Positions 17,203 through 26,267 of a stretch of DNA of 64,000 bases are shown here, in pieces. Below the pieces are notes generated by a model that had not been told where the DNA came from, made no database searches, and worked only from the letters and a program-made list of their open reading frames with translations. The stretch comes from Leadbetterella sp964563435 (GTDB taxonomy: Bacteria > Bacteroidota > Bacteroidia > Cytophagales > Spirosomataceae). The stretch lies in contig CAZLXI010000016.1 in the NCBI GenBank assembly GCA_964563435.1, positions 1 through 64,000 on the forward strand. The letters run 5' to 3'. The translations under genes were made by a program, and so were the position numbers. Numbering within the stretch: the stretch's first letter is position 1; each line of letters starts with the position of its first letter.

Positions 17203-18971
17203 GAGCAGGCTTTTTCTTTAACAAATGCGACAATGACCATTGCTTTTTCCTGACCTTTATTGGTGAGGTGATAGGTAGTAGTGGCAGCGGGTACGGCAAA
17301 AGTTTCTGCAAAATGGAACGTTGCGGTCTCCCCGCCACTTGTTTCTAACGAAATGGCCGTGCCGGAAACCAGCATCAGTACGTGGCATTGTCCGTCTGTG
17401 CTGATGGTTACCGTACTTTCAAATTCATACCGGTTGACATCATAAAAGTGATCGGGGTGGGTAGGAAGATGTACCCATTTCCAGTCACTTCCCTGCTGCA
17501 ATATGCGTGCTTTTGAAACCAGTGTTTCCTGCACTACATTCCCCTTGCGTGTAAAATTAAGATTTTCAAAGGCACGGTCAATATTGAGAGGGCGCGGGCG
17601 TCCGTCGAGGTCCGGGCGAAGCCAGTCATACATCTTGAAAGTGAAAATATAGGGCGTTGCACTGATTTCAAGCACCAGGTTGTTAACGCCCGAACAATGG
17701 ACGGTACCGTGCGGGATAAGGTATAGCTCGTGTTTTCGCGAAGGCAATACCTGAACATACTTCTCCACGTCAATTTCTTCTTCATGTGCATAGCTGTGTT
17801 CCAGTGCTTCCCTGAATTCCGCGGGGTCAATATCTTCCTGAAACCCGAGGTAAACCTGCGCATCGGGTGCGGCGTCTACGATATAGTAGGTCTCATCCTG
17901 GGTGAAGGGTTCACCGAAATGCTGCTTCGCATAGGCGGGGGATGGATGGCATTGTACGGAAAGGTTACCGCCATTGAACGTGTCGAGGAAGTCAAAGCGG
18001 ATCGGGAAATCGTATCCGAATCTTGCGGTAGCATGGCCCAGTACATTGGCCGGCTCCTGAAACATCAGCATATCAAATGATACCTCCAATATATTGTTCC
18101 CGCCTTTAATCAGTAAACCGTTTTCCGGTACAATCATCTCAAAAGACCAGGCGTAATTGGGGCTCTCTTCATCCAGCCCGAACCTTTCCTTCATCCAGTC
18201 GCCTCCCCATACGCCCGCCTCAAACCAGGGCTTCACCCGGAAATAGCTGGTACTCATGTGGTGCAGGGTTTGCCGAAGGTCATCGCCTGGAATCCAGTTA
18301 ACGGTACCGGCAAACTGTTGATCGGCCACATAGGCCATAGAAGGTAATAACTGCTGTTTGTGCCGGTTTAAAACGATCCAGTCTACAAAATAACACCGCT
18401 TATACATGGCTTTAAAGGAAGAAGCCCGCGTAGCGCCAAGATTAAGGTGAGTGCCTGCTTTTATACGCCTTTGGATGTCATATTTCGGCACGTCAAAATA
18501 GACAACAGGAACGGCTGACCAGTCTAATAACGCCGCACCGCAACCGTATATGATGTGTAAATCTGCGGTGCTGTCGGGGCTAAAGGCCGCGAGCTTATCC
18601 GGGTCAAAGAAATCGGCCAGTTGCAGCGTGGTTCTGTGCCCGAATAGGGGATCTGTGCCGCCGAGGAAGGGGGCGATGAGGTTGTCTATAGTGTCTTCGG
18701 GCAGCATAGCGGCAGAGATGGCGGAGAATCTGACGGTTTTCCCGAGAAGGGATGCGCAATCCCCGAGTTGTATCACCACATCTTCCCAATCTACACCGGA
18801 GTATCCGTCAATGATGCATGTTTTATAATTCAATAACGTAGAAACCAGGGTTTCATACCCCGCGTAAACGTTTCCGTTTGCGGCAGGATATACCGGGTTA
18901 ATTTCATACAGGTAACGGTTATTGAGATCTTCATTTTCTTTCAGGGACACGTGTTTCAAATGGGTCATCAT
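17199..18971 (-). CDS. manA: Class I mannose-6-phosphate isomerase with extra N-terminal domain
   Basis: About 590 residues from ATG 18971 (18968 also possible); the open frame extends further upstream without signal. The C-terminal part (about 270-590) is a cupin-type isomerase: SVQCHPS gives zinc ligands Gln340 and His342, QDETYYIVDA gives Glu360, and IPHGTVHCSG gives the last His near 421-425. It should convert Man-6-P to Fru-6-P in the cytoplasm. Typical class I enzymes start at the cupin. Here about 220 residues precede it, with DGYSGVDW (54-62), YGCGAALLDW, VYFDVPK (157-163) and CYFVDWIVLN. The same domain ends the ROK kinase at 26268-27893. Overlaps GH92 by 4 bp and follows SusD by 123 bp. 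Confidence 0.88.
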   Translation of the reverse strand: MMTHLKHVSLKENEDLNNRYLYEINPVYPAANGNVYAGYETLVSTLLNYKTCIIDGYSGVDWEDVVIQLGDCASLLGKTVRFSAISAAMLPEDTIDNLIAPFLGGTDPLFGHRTTLQLADFFDPDKLAAFSPDSTADLHIIYGCGAALLDWSAVPVVYFDVPKYDIQRRIKAGTHLNLGATRASSFKAMYKRCYFVDWIVLNRHKQQLLPSMAYVADQQFAGTVNWIPGDDLRQTLHHMSTSYFRVKPWFEAGVWGGDWMKERFGLDEESPNYAWSFEMIVPENGLLIKGGNNILEVSFDMLMFQEPANVLGHATARFGYDFPIRFDFLDTFNGGNLSVQCHPSPAYAKQHFGEPFTQDETYYIVDAAPDAQVYLGFQEDIDPAEFREALEHSYAHEEEIDVEKYVQVLPSRKHELYLIPHGTVHCSGVNNLVLEISATPYIFTFKMYDWLRPDLDGRPRPLNIDRAFENLNFTRKGNVVQETLVSKARILQQGSDWKWVHLPTHPDHFYDVNRYEFESTVTISTDGQCHVLMLVSGTAISLETSGGETATFHFAETFAVPAATTTYHLTNKGQEKAMVIVAFVKEKACS

Positions 18972-19094
18972 TATGCTAAACTTAAACGTAAGGATTTTTA
19001 CTTGTCTGTTTTCTAAATATAAAACTATATAAAAAATATCCACGGCACGGATAAACAGGATGCATCTGTGCCGTGGATGGTATTGCTATAGGGG

Positions 19095-20678
19095 TTATTG
19101 TGAATAGCCGGGATTTTGCACTAATGCCGGATTGCGCTGCAATTCGTCATCAGGTAAGGGGTACAGCAAATGTCGTTCAGCATACGTGGCGCCGAAACTG
19201 TTCTGCCGCCCGATCACATTGGTAAACGAGATCTGGCCATTGCTTGCCGTAACGGGAAATTGACGGGTACGCTGGATGTCAAACCAAATGTGAAACTCAA
19301 ATATCAGCTCGCGTAACCGCTCTTTCCATACTTCTTCCACAAATTGTTGGGTGCTGAGGCCGGCCAAACCGGCTTTGACCTGCTCCGTGGTTTGTTTCCA
19401 GTAGGCACGGCCCCTTACCTGTGCGAGGTAGTCGATGGCCTCAGCGGTGACCCCCTCAGATTTGGCGATGGCTTCGGCAGCAATGAGCAGCACATTGGCA
19501 TACGTATAGACCGGCAGGTCCTTACCGGAGGTCGCCGTTCCTAATACCGCCTCCTGATCGTACCAAAGATGCGGAGCCCACTGAAAACTGGTCTGCCCGC
19601 CATTAGATCTCGTATAGGAGGAATGGAAATATTGTTTTTCCTGCCTGCGTAAATCGTCTTGCGGATGGTACGCCTGCAGCAGGCTTGCTGAGGGCTCATA
19701 AGCATTATTGACAATCGCATAGGCCACTTCCGGTGAAATGGTGGTAGGGAAGGAGTATTGAGCATACCCGGAGTTCGCGATTCCCACGGTATACTCGAAA
19801 TAGTAGATCTGTTCATTGGGGAGATTGTCCGCAACCCGCGCCTTGTTGTAGGCGCTGTTGGCCGGGATAACATTGCCCTGCGCATCCCTGTCATGTGGGG
19901 TGAGGCTGTAAACACCACTCCTGATCAGCTCACGCGCCTCCCTTGCCGCATCTGCATATTGGTTTGCTTGTAAAGGATACCCGCTCATAGTGAGGTATGC
20001 CTCAGCCAGTAACGATTTCGCTACGCCGTGGGTGATCCGGTTACCATTACTGTTCATGCGGGTATTGGGAAGGCGACCCTGCTGGGTGGCGTATTGCAAA
20101 TCGCTGACAATGAGAGAATAAATTTCAGCTACAGAGGCTCTCTCCACATAGAGGTTATCCAGGCTTTCATAGGGTTCCGTAATCAACGGCACCCCCCCGA
20201 AGAAACGAACTAAAAAGTAATAATTCATGGCCCTGAATACACGGGCTTCGGCCTGGAGTCTTCCTGCTTCTGACTCGGATAGCCCCGGTGTGGCGGGAAT
20301 GTACTTGATGGCATTGTTGGCCCTTGAGATACCCAGGTACAAATCCCCGTAGATGCCGCCCAGATAACCCGAAAGGTTGACGCCATTCAGGGTAAGCTGC
20401 TGGGCATGCTGCACATGTACCTCCTGCCCTTTGTATTCGTTATCGATGAAGCCGGAGGTGTATGGGCCAAACATTATTCTCGTTCCGGAATAAACGCCAC
20501 CGCTAAACAGGGCAGGCACACCGGATCGGTATAAGGCATTTACAGCGTTGTAAGCATGATTTGGATTGGCAAAGAACTGGCCTGAGGACATTTCGTTTTT
20601 CGGCACTTCCTTCAGGAAGTCCGAGCAGGAGGAGGTTAGCACTCCTGCAGAAACTATCATTGCAATTATTTTTTTCAT
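19095..20678 (-). CDS. SusD/RagB-family glycan-binding lipoprotein
   Basis: This 527-residue protein has a lipoprotein signal ending in LTSSCSDFL. It is helical, TPR-like, with family markers: the SGYLGGIYGDLYLGISRANN region, AEARVFRAMNYYFLVRFFGGVPLITEP (the helix with FRAxxYYxLVxxFGxVPL), a KSLLAEAYL helix, a WKERLRELIFEFHIWFDI helix and a PLPDDEL...NPALVQNPGYSQ end. It forms the surface lid of the SusC transporter encoded 18 bp upstream. Its neighbours (GH92 and mannose-6-phosphate isomerase) point to an alpha-mannose-containing glycan as ligand; this is inference. Confidence 0.95.
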   Translation of the reverse strand: MKKIIAMIVSAGVLTSSCSDFLKEVPKNEMSSGQFFANPNHAYNAVNALYRSGVPALFSGGVYSGTRIMFGPYTSGFIDNEYKGQEVHVQHAQQLTLNGVNLSGYLGGIYGDLYLGISRANNAIKYIPATPGLSESEAGRLQAEARVFRAMNYYFLVRFFGGVPLITEPYESLDNLYVERASVAEIYSLIVSDLQYATQQGRLPNTRMNSNGNRITHGVAKSLLAEAYLTMSGYPLQANQYADAAREARELIRSGVYSLTPHDRDAQGNVIPANSAYNKARVADNLPNEQIYYFEYTVGIANSGYAQYSFPTTISPEVAYAIVNNAYEPSASLLQAYHPQDDLRRQEKQYFHSSYTRSNGGQTSFQWAPHLWYDQEAVLGTATSGKDLPVYTYANVLLIAAEAIAKSEGVTAEAIDYLAQVRGRAYWKQTTEQVKAGLAGLSTQQFVEEVWKERLRELIFEFHIWFDIQRTRQFPVTASNGQISFTNVIGRQNSFGATYAERHLLYPLPDDELQRNPALVQNPGYSQ

Positions 20679-20696
20679 GATCTGAAATTTTGTTGG

Positions 20697-23600
20697 TTAG
20701 AATTGGAAACTGGCTCCTAAAGTAAATGTTCTTGGATTGGGATATTGGTGGAAGAAAACATTCTGCCCCCACTGGTTACCGCCATGAGAAGTAGCTTCCG
20801 GGTCGTACCCCTTAAATTCATCTGATTTGACAAGAAATGCGTTCTGAACGCTGGCATAGACGCGAAGTCCCTTCAGGTTAAGTTTGTTTAGTGAGGCATT
20901 GCCGAAATTGTAACCCAGTGAAACCAGGTTGCCCCGCAAATAGGAGCCATTGGCCACCCAGTGGTCGTCAATCTGACTGTTTTGCCCGGTATAAGGCCCG
21001 TTTCGGATTTGCTGGATCATCGTGTTTTGGTTGCTTTCCGTCCAGCTTTCATATAGTGTTGCCTTTAGCCCGTTAGAGTAGCCCGTGCGGTCTTCCATGG
21101 AATGCATGAATTGCTGCATGATCTCCACTCCGTAAACGAACTGGAGGTCAACGGTCAGGTCGAAGTTTTTATAGTTCACCTGGTTTACAAAGCTTCCTAC
21201 CCAATCGGGTAGCCCGCTGCCGATGACATGACGGTCAGCACTGCGTTTGGCCTCGCCGGGTATGGCGCCTACGGCGGCCGCTTCGGCGGCCTCGTGGGTA
21301 CCCCAGGTGCCCAGACGTTTAAAGCCCCAATAGGAGCTCAGAGGCTCGCCAACACGCAGTATGACCATGCTGCCAGAAACAAAACTGGGTCCGGGGAAGA
21401 TATCCTCGTTGTTTTCACCCAGGGCTTCAATGCGGTTTTTGTTGAAGGTGAAATTGAGCGTGGGTTGCCATTTGAATGCGCCATTGGATACCGGGGTGCC
21501 GCTGAGCATCACCTCAATACCCCGGTTAGATACCGAACCGATATTGTCTCTCACTCCGGAGAAACCTGTGGAGGTCGGTACGGGCCGGTCAAGCAACAGG
21601 TCGGTAGTTAGTTTGTAGTAGTAGTCCATGGTAAGGGTCAGTCGCCTGTTGAACATGGACAGGTCAAATCCAACGTCAAACTGCCGGGTCTTTTCCCATT
21701 CCAGGTTTGGATTTGGCAGGCGATTGATGAAACTCTGCGATACGCGTGTGCCGTTGATCAGGGTAGTTCCCGATGATACGGTGCCGAGCGTGAGGTAGGA
21801 TGGGATTTCGGTATTACCGGTTACCCCATAGCTTGATCTGATCTTTAATTCATCCAGTTTCTCTGCATCACTCAGGAAGGATTCTTCAGAAAGCACCCAG
21901 CCCAAACCTGCCGATGGGAATATACCGTATTTGTTGTTCTCACCAAACCGGGAAGAACCGTCTATCCGGCCGGTAACAGTAAACAAATACCTGTTCTTAT
22001 ACGTATATCCCCCCCGAAGGAAATAGGAATTCATCGTCCACTGGTTATGGGTAGAACCGGGTGCACCGGGCTGGCTGGCAGCCTGGATAGCATTGAACCG
22101 GAAGAAGTCATCGGCAAAACCCTGCGCAGTGACCCAATTGCCTTCGTAGGTGCGCTGTTGCCAGCTTAGACCCAATACGGAATTGATGCGGTGATCTCCA
22201 AAATTTTTGTTGTAATTCAGATAAGTCTCCTCCTGCCAGTAAAAGGAGCGTTGGTTTTCCAGATAAGCATTACCCAAAGGGGCTGAAATATTGATAAGGT
22301 CTGTAGGGCTGTAGTTCTGAATGTTATTATCGTGCTTATCAAAGCCAAACTGTGTGCGAAGGTCCAGTCCGGGAAGAATATGGAAGGTGAGATAGGCATT
22401 TCCGAACAGCTGTTGTCTTTTGCGAAGCCTGTCCTGAGTCGTAAGCACGTGAACCGGGTTGGGAATAGCTTCCAGGCCATAGCGGTCCGTGATCATACTG
22501 CTGTTTGACCAGGTACCATCCGGGAATTTCACGGGGAATATGGGAGCCATCTCAAGCATGGACCGACGAGGCATCTGGTATCCTCCGCCTTCGTCTGTTT
22601 CATTTTCCAGTGTATAATTAGCCAGCAGGTTAATCCCCAGTGACAGCCATTTTTTAGGCTGCGCATCGTATGCGATTTTCCCGTTTACACGCTCCAGCGA
22701 GCTGTTGAGCATGATGCCCTGCATGTTTGCATAATTGATGAAAGCGCCAAAGGAAGACTTATCGGCCCGGGTCTGCACGGCAAGCTGGTGGTTGTGGGAT
22801 ACCGCTGTACGCATGGCTTCATCCTGCCAGTCGGTATCGTACAACGGATTGCCCTGTGCGTCGAAAAGCCGTGGATCGCTGCGGGTAAAAGCCGGTATAG
22901 TAGTATTTCTGTATTTGGAGTGATTGGCAAAGCCACGTTCAAGTACCTCCAGGTATTCGGCAGCATTGAGCACGGGGAGTTTACGGGGCAACACCCCCAC
23001 ATTCGCAAACCCATCGTAACTCACGGTAGTGCCGCCGGTTTTCGCTCCGCGTTTAGTGGAAATCAGGATAACACCATTTGCACCCCGGGCACCATAGATA
23101 GCTGTAGACGATGCGTCTTTGAGTACCTCCATCCGTTCGATGTCATTGGGATTGAGGAACTGGATGTTTTCCATCACCACACCATCCACTACAAACAAGG
23201 GGTTGGACGAAGAATTGATGGTGCCTAATCCCCTGATCAGGATGCGGGGACTGCCCGAAGGTGAACCGGAGTTGAGGAATACATTCACCCCTGCTACACG
23301 GCCTTTCATACCCTGCAGCGCGTTGTTTACCGGAGCCATCAGCAGTTTTTCTGCTGACAAAACCGCCACAGAACCCGTCAGGTCTGACTTGCGTTGCGTA
23401 CCGTAGCCGACCACAACCACCTCTCTGAGCAACTCGTCGCTGGGCAACAGTAACACCTCAATTGGCTGACGGTCTTTCACTTCCACTTCCCGGGTTTGAT
23501 AGCCCACGTGATTGAAAACCAGCACCGATCCCGCAGCGGGTACTTCGATACTGAACTGGCCGGCCGGGCCGGTTATGGCACCCTTATTCCCCCCCTTTAA

Positions 23601-23783
23601 GGTAACCCTGACCCCTTCGATAAGCGGGTTGCCCTGGGAGGTATCCAGCGTTCTTACCACCCCGGTGACCGTAAAGCCGGTTTGCGCATAGCCGATCGAC
23701 GGGAACATACATAACAGTACAATGGCGACGGATGCCATGCATCGTCCCATTTTTTTGTTCAGGTAAAATAAATGTACATACAT
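20697..23783 (-). CDS. SusC/RagA-family TonB-dependent outer-membrane transporter
   Basis: About 1028 residues from ATG 23783, or 1017 from 23750. Either gives a signal peptide (ASVAIVLLCMFPSIGYAQ); the longer open frame to 23864 adds a non-signal stretch. After it come a carboxypeptidase-D-like domain (VTGVVRTLDTSQGNPLIEG...GQFSIEVP), the SusC hallmark LREVVVVGYGTQRKSDLTGSV, the plug (VDGVVMENIQFLNPNDIERMEVLKDASSTAIYG) and a beta-barrel ending in GASFQF. It imports glycans across the outer membrane with TonB energy. It starts the operon SusC-SusD-isomerase-GH92-glycosidase, with a predicted promoter and operator upstream at 23889-23939. Confidence 0.95.
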   Translation of the reverse strand: MYVHLFYLNKKMGRCMASVAIVLLCMFPSIGYAQTGFTVTGVVRTLDTSQGNPLIEGVRVTLKGGNKGAITGPAGQFSIEVPAAGSVLVFNHVGYQTREVEVKDRQPIEVLLLPSDELLREVVVVGYGTQRKSDLTGSVAVLSAEKLLMAPVNNALQGMKGRVAGVNVFLNSGSPSGSPRILIRGLGTINSSSNPLFVVDGVVMENIQFLNPNDIERMEVLKDASSTAIYGARGANGVILISTKRGAKTGGTTVSYDGFANVGVLPRKLPVLNAAEYLEVLERGFANHSKYRNTTIPAFTRSDPRLFDAQGNPLYDTDWQDEAMRTAVSHNHQLAVQTRADKSSFGAFINYANMQGIMLNSSLERVNGKIAYDAQPKKWLSLGINLLANYTLENETDEGGGYQMPRRSMLEMAPIFPVKFPDGTWSNSSMITDRYGLEAIPNPVHVLTTQDRLRKRQQLFGNAYLTFHILPGLDLRTQFGFDKHDNNIQNYSPTDLINISAPLGNAYLENQRSFYWQEETYLNYNKNFGDHRINSVLGLSWQQRTYEGNWVTAQGFADDFFRFNAIQAASQPGAPGSTHNQWTMNSYFLRGGYTYKNRYLFTVTGRIDGSSRFGENNKYGIFPSAGLGWVLSEESFLSDAEKLDELKIRSSYGVTGNTEIPSYLTLGTVSSGTTLINGTRVSQSFINRLPNPNLEWEKTRQFDVGFDLSMFNRRLTLTMDYYYKLTTDLLLDRPVPTSTGFSGVRDNIGSVSNRGIEVMLSGTPVSNGAFKWQPTLNFTFNKNRIEALGENNEDIFPGPSFVSGSMVILRVGEPLSSYWGFKRLGTWGTHEAAEAAAVGAIPGEAKRSADRHVIGSGLPDWVGSFVNQVNYKNFDLTVDLQFVYGVEIMQQFMHSMEDRTGYSNGLKATLYESWTESNQNTMIQQIRNGPYTGQNSQIDDHWVANGSYLRGNLVSLGYNFGNASLNKLNLKGLRVYASVQNAFLVKSDEFKGYDPEATSHGGNQWGQNVFFHQYPNPRTFTLGASFQF

Positions 23784-23888
23784 AATAACATCGATTAATA
23801 AAAATTTAGATAAGATTGATTTTTGATTGTAATGAAATTGATAAAGGCACTGTTTTAAGAGCATTATAATTTAATGTTAGTAAAATTT

Positions 23889-23908
23889 ATGTCTATATGT
23901 ATAGACAT
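23889..23908. promoter_or_regulatory. Perfect palindromic operator candidate for the GntR/HutC regulator
   Basis: ATGTCTATATGTATAGACAT has 9-bp perfect inverted arms around a TG centre. It has the GTCTA...TAGAC character of HutC/GntR operators. It lies directly downstream of the minus-strand -7 box (23912-23919), over the expected SusC transcription start, and 83 bp before the divergent GntR start. A repressor bound here would block the SusC operon and could also control its own gene. Confidence 0.7.
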
Positions 23909-23911
23909 ATG

Positions 23912-23939
23912 CAAATGTAAAGTCTTTTTTCTTTACAAA
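23912..23939 (-). promoter_or_regulatory. Bacteroidetes-type promoter of the mannoside SusC operon
   Basis: On the minus strand a -7 box TACATTTG (23919-23912) fits the TAnnTTTG consensus. A TTTG at 23939-23936 could be the -33 element, though the 16-nt spacer is a little short. The expected start is near 23905, giving a leader of roughly 120-155 nt to SusC. Confidence 0.6.
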
Positions 23940-23990
23940 CCAAATTTATTTTATACATTAGCGTGATTTTTATTTTTTCGATATCGAACT

Positions 23991-24740
23991 TTGGACCTCA
24001 AGATTAATCATAAAAGCCCGATCCCGTTGCATGTGCAGGCGGAGCTATTGTTACGGAAGCTCATTGAGAACCCGGAGTACCAGGAGGGCAAATTCCTGCC
24101 TAATGAAGTCGATCTGGCGAAGCGGCTTGCCATTTCCCGTGCCACTTTAAGGCAGGCAATCAACAAGCTCGTTTTTGAGGAATTATTGGTCAGGAAGAAG
24201 GGAATAGGCACCAGGGTGATGAGAAAAAAATTCAGCTCCCGATCAAATAACTGGCTTAGTTTCTCGCAGGAAATGGCCGCCCGGGGCATACCGGTCCGGA
24301 ATTTTGAACTCCACATATCCTGGGAGATTCCCAATGAGGTGCTGGTAAATTTTTTCGACATCGATCCCGATCAGAAAATACTGAAGCTGGAACGGGTACG
24401 TGGCCAGCTGGCGGGGCCCTTCGTGTATTTCATTTCCTACTTCCATCCCCGGATCGGAATGACGGGTGAGGAAGATTTCAAGCGACCTCTCTATGATATT
24501 CTGGAAACGGACTTTAACATTGTCGCCGATTTATCAAGAGAGGAAATCAGTGCGTTGGTTGCCGACAAATTCCTTGCCTCCAAACTGGAAACAGAAGTGG
24601 GTGCCGCGATACTTTTCCGTAAGCGGCATGTATTTGACCAGGCAGATCGTCCGCTGGAGTACAATCTGGGCTACTACAAGGCCGACAGTTTTGTTTATAC
24701 GGTTGAAAGCAGGCGGCAGAGTATCAATTCGTTGTTGTAA
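23991..24740 (+). CDS. GntR/HutC-family transcriptional regulator with UTRA domain
   Basis: A 249-residue regulator that starts at a TTG: no in-frame ATG precedes the conserved region and a stop lies at 23964. Residues about 8-75 are a GntR winged helix (PIPLHVQAELLLRKLI...GKFLPNEVDLAKRLAISRATLRQAINKLVFEELL). Residues about 90-240 are a UTRA effector domain (DPDQKILKLERVRG, LFRKRHVFD, PLEYNLGYYKAD), which in this family binds sugar phosphates or similar small molecules. It is divergent from SusC and convergent with the MFS gene, at the centre of the mannoside locus, so it probably represses both operons until an inducer such as a mannose phosphate appears (inference). Confidence 0.92.
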   Translation: MDLKINHKSPIPLHVQAELLLRKLIENPEYQEGKFLPNEVDLAKRLAISRATLRQAINKLVFEELLVRKKGIGTRVMRKKFSSRSNNWLSFSQEMAARGIPVRNFELHISWEIPNEVLVNFFDIDPDQKILKLERVRGQLAGPFVYFISYFHPRIGMTGEEDFKRPLYDILETDFNIVADLSREEISALVADKFLASKLETEVGAAILFRKRHVFDQADRPLEYNLGYYKADSFVYTVESRRQSINSLL

Positions 24741-24825
24741 AACCCTGATCCATCATCCGCATTTTTGCATCAATGGCCCGGTCTTCACTCCTTTGTATAA
24801 TGTTAGAAGTATTGTAAATCCTGTA

Positions 24826-26223
24826 CTATTTACCTCTTTGAAGCCAGTACCGTTCTATTTCTTCCAGTGATCGTCCTTTTGTTTCCGGGATCATTTTCCA
24901 CGTGAGCCAAAGGGTGGGTGCGCAAAGCAGGGCGAAGGTCCAGAAGGTTGCGGCAGGTCCCCACGCAGCGCTCTTCAGCATGTAAGGCGTCGTTTGTCCT
25001 ACGAGAAAATTAGCAACCCAGAGTGACAGGGTAGCCATCGACATGGCAAGGCCGCGCGATGCATTCGGGAATATCTCTCCTATAAGGATAAAGCATACGG
25101 GTCCGAAAGAGAAGGCAAAGCAGGCAATGAAAAGCAAAATACATACCAGTATCCAGGCCGCACCCGGCGCTTCCGCCCGAAAGAGGGACCCCAGCGCCAG
25201 CAGGGATGCGACTGCACCACCGGCGCCCCAGAAAAGGAGGGGACGCCTCCCGTATTTGTCAACAGTGAGGATGGCTACAAACGTAAAGATCACATTCACC
25301 AGGCCCACCATCACCTGTCCTCCCAGCGCATCGCTTAGAGAGAAGCCCGCCTTGTCGAGTATCACCGGGCCATAATAAATCACTGCATTAATGCCTGATA
25401 CCTGTGAAAGAAAAGGCAGCAAAAGCCCTATCAGCAGGGGTATACGGAAAGCAGGGGAGAAGAGTTGCCTGAAGCTGCCTTCTTCTTTGTTCGCTTTCAC
25501 TGCATTGATCTCTTCTCTCGCCACCTGCACAGGGTTCACCTTTTCCAGGTTCCGCTGCGCTTCTTCTTCCTTCCCCTGTAAAACCAGCCAGCGCGGCGAT
25601 TCCGGCACAAAAAACAGGCAAAGGAGGAAGATCAATGCAGGTACCAGGCCGACGCCGATCATCGACCGCCACACATTTTCAACGAGTACAAAATGAAGCC
25701 AGCCTGTAAGTCCCTCCAGTGTTTGGGAAATATTCAGCAGGTAGGCATTGGAAAAGTAAGCGGCTACAATACCCACGGTAATTGCCAGCTGATACAATGC
25801 TACCAGTCTTCCCCGGTATTGCGGGGGAGAGAATTCAGAAATATACAGCGGGCAGATCATGGAAGCCACACCTATGCCGAGCCCGCCAACGATCCTGAAA
25901 GAAATGAGCGTTGAGGTATCCGAAGCGACCATGCAGCCAATAGAAGAAACAAGGAACAATAAGGCGGCCAGGAGCATCACTTTCTTACGGCCATACCTGT
26001 CGCTTAAAGTGCCCGCTGCTGCAACGCCGATGATGCAGCCCAACAGTGCACAGCTCACAAACCAGCCTTCCATGGCAGTATCGAACCGGAACTGGTTTAC
26101 CACAAAAGAAAGCGCGCCGGATATCACAGCGGTATCGAAGCCGAACAGGAAGCCGCCGATAGCGGCTACAAAGCTCACCAGGAAAAGATATCTTTTATGT
26201 CTCATGGTCTGGTTGTCGGGCAT
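24826..26223 (-). CDS. MFS sugar porter (XylE/GLUT-like)
   Basis: A 465-residue, 12-helix inner-membrane transporter; ATG 26205 (MRHKRYLF) is an alternative start. All sugar-porter signatures are present: GGFLFGFDTAVISGA in helix 1, DRYGRKK after helix 2, CPLYISEFSPPQYRGR, PESPRWL, QVSGINAVIYYGP in helix 7, DKYGRRPLL and the closing PETKGRSLEEIE. It should bring a free monosaccharide into the cytoplasm by proton symport or facilitated uptake. It follows the ROK kinase by 44 bp on the same strand; together with the isomerase they form an import-phosphorylate-isomerise route, most simply for mannose (inference from context). Confidence 0.93.
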   Translation of the reverse strand: MPDNQTMRHKRYLFLVSFVAAIGGFLFGFDTAVISGALSFVVNQFRFDTAMEGWFVSCALLGCIIGVAAAGTLSDRYGRKKVMLLAALLFLVSSIGCMVASDTSTLISFRIVGGLGIGVASMICPLYISEFSPPQYRGRLVALYQLAITVGIVAAYFSNAYLLNISQTLEGLTGWLHFVLVENVWRSMIGVGLVPALIFLLCLFFVPESPRWLVLQGKEEEAQRNLEKVNPVQVAREEINAVKANKEEGSFRQLFSPAFRIPLLIGLLLPFLSQVSGINAVIYYGPVILDKAGFSLSDALGGQVMVGLVNVIFTFVAILTVDKYGRRPLLFWGAGGAVASLLALGSLFRAEAPGAAWILVCILLFIACFAFSFGPVCFILIGEIFPNASRGLAMSMATLSLWVANFLVGQTTPYMLKSAAWGPAATFWTFALLCAPTLWLTWKMIPETKGRSLEEIERYWLQRGK

Positions 26224-26267
26224 AGGGTAGAGTTTTTCGTTATTGTTTTATTTTACAAAGGGCTTTT

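Noticed and set aside
17199..18971. Classical P-loop NTPase in the isomerase N-terminal domain
   Set aside because: The loop IDGYSGVDW lacks the GKS/T of Walker A, so ATP binding in the normal way is not supported.
18971..19043. Upstream extension of the isomerase to 19043
   Set aside because: The extra 24 residues are A/T-driven, unlike the homologous domain in the kinase, and ATG 18971 gives about 590 residues.
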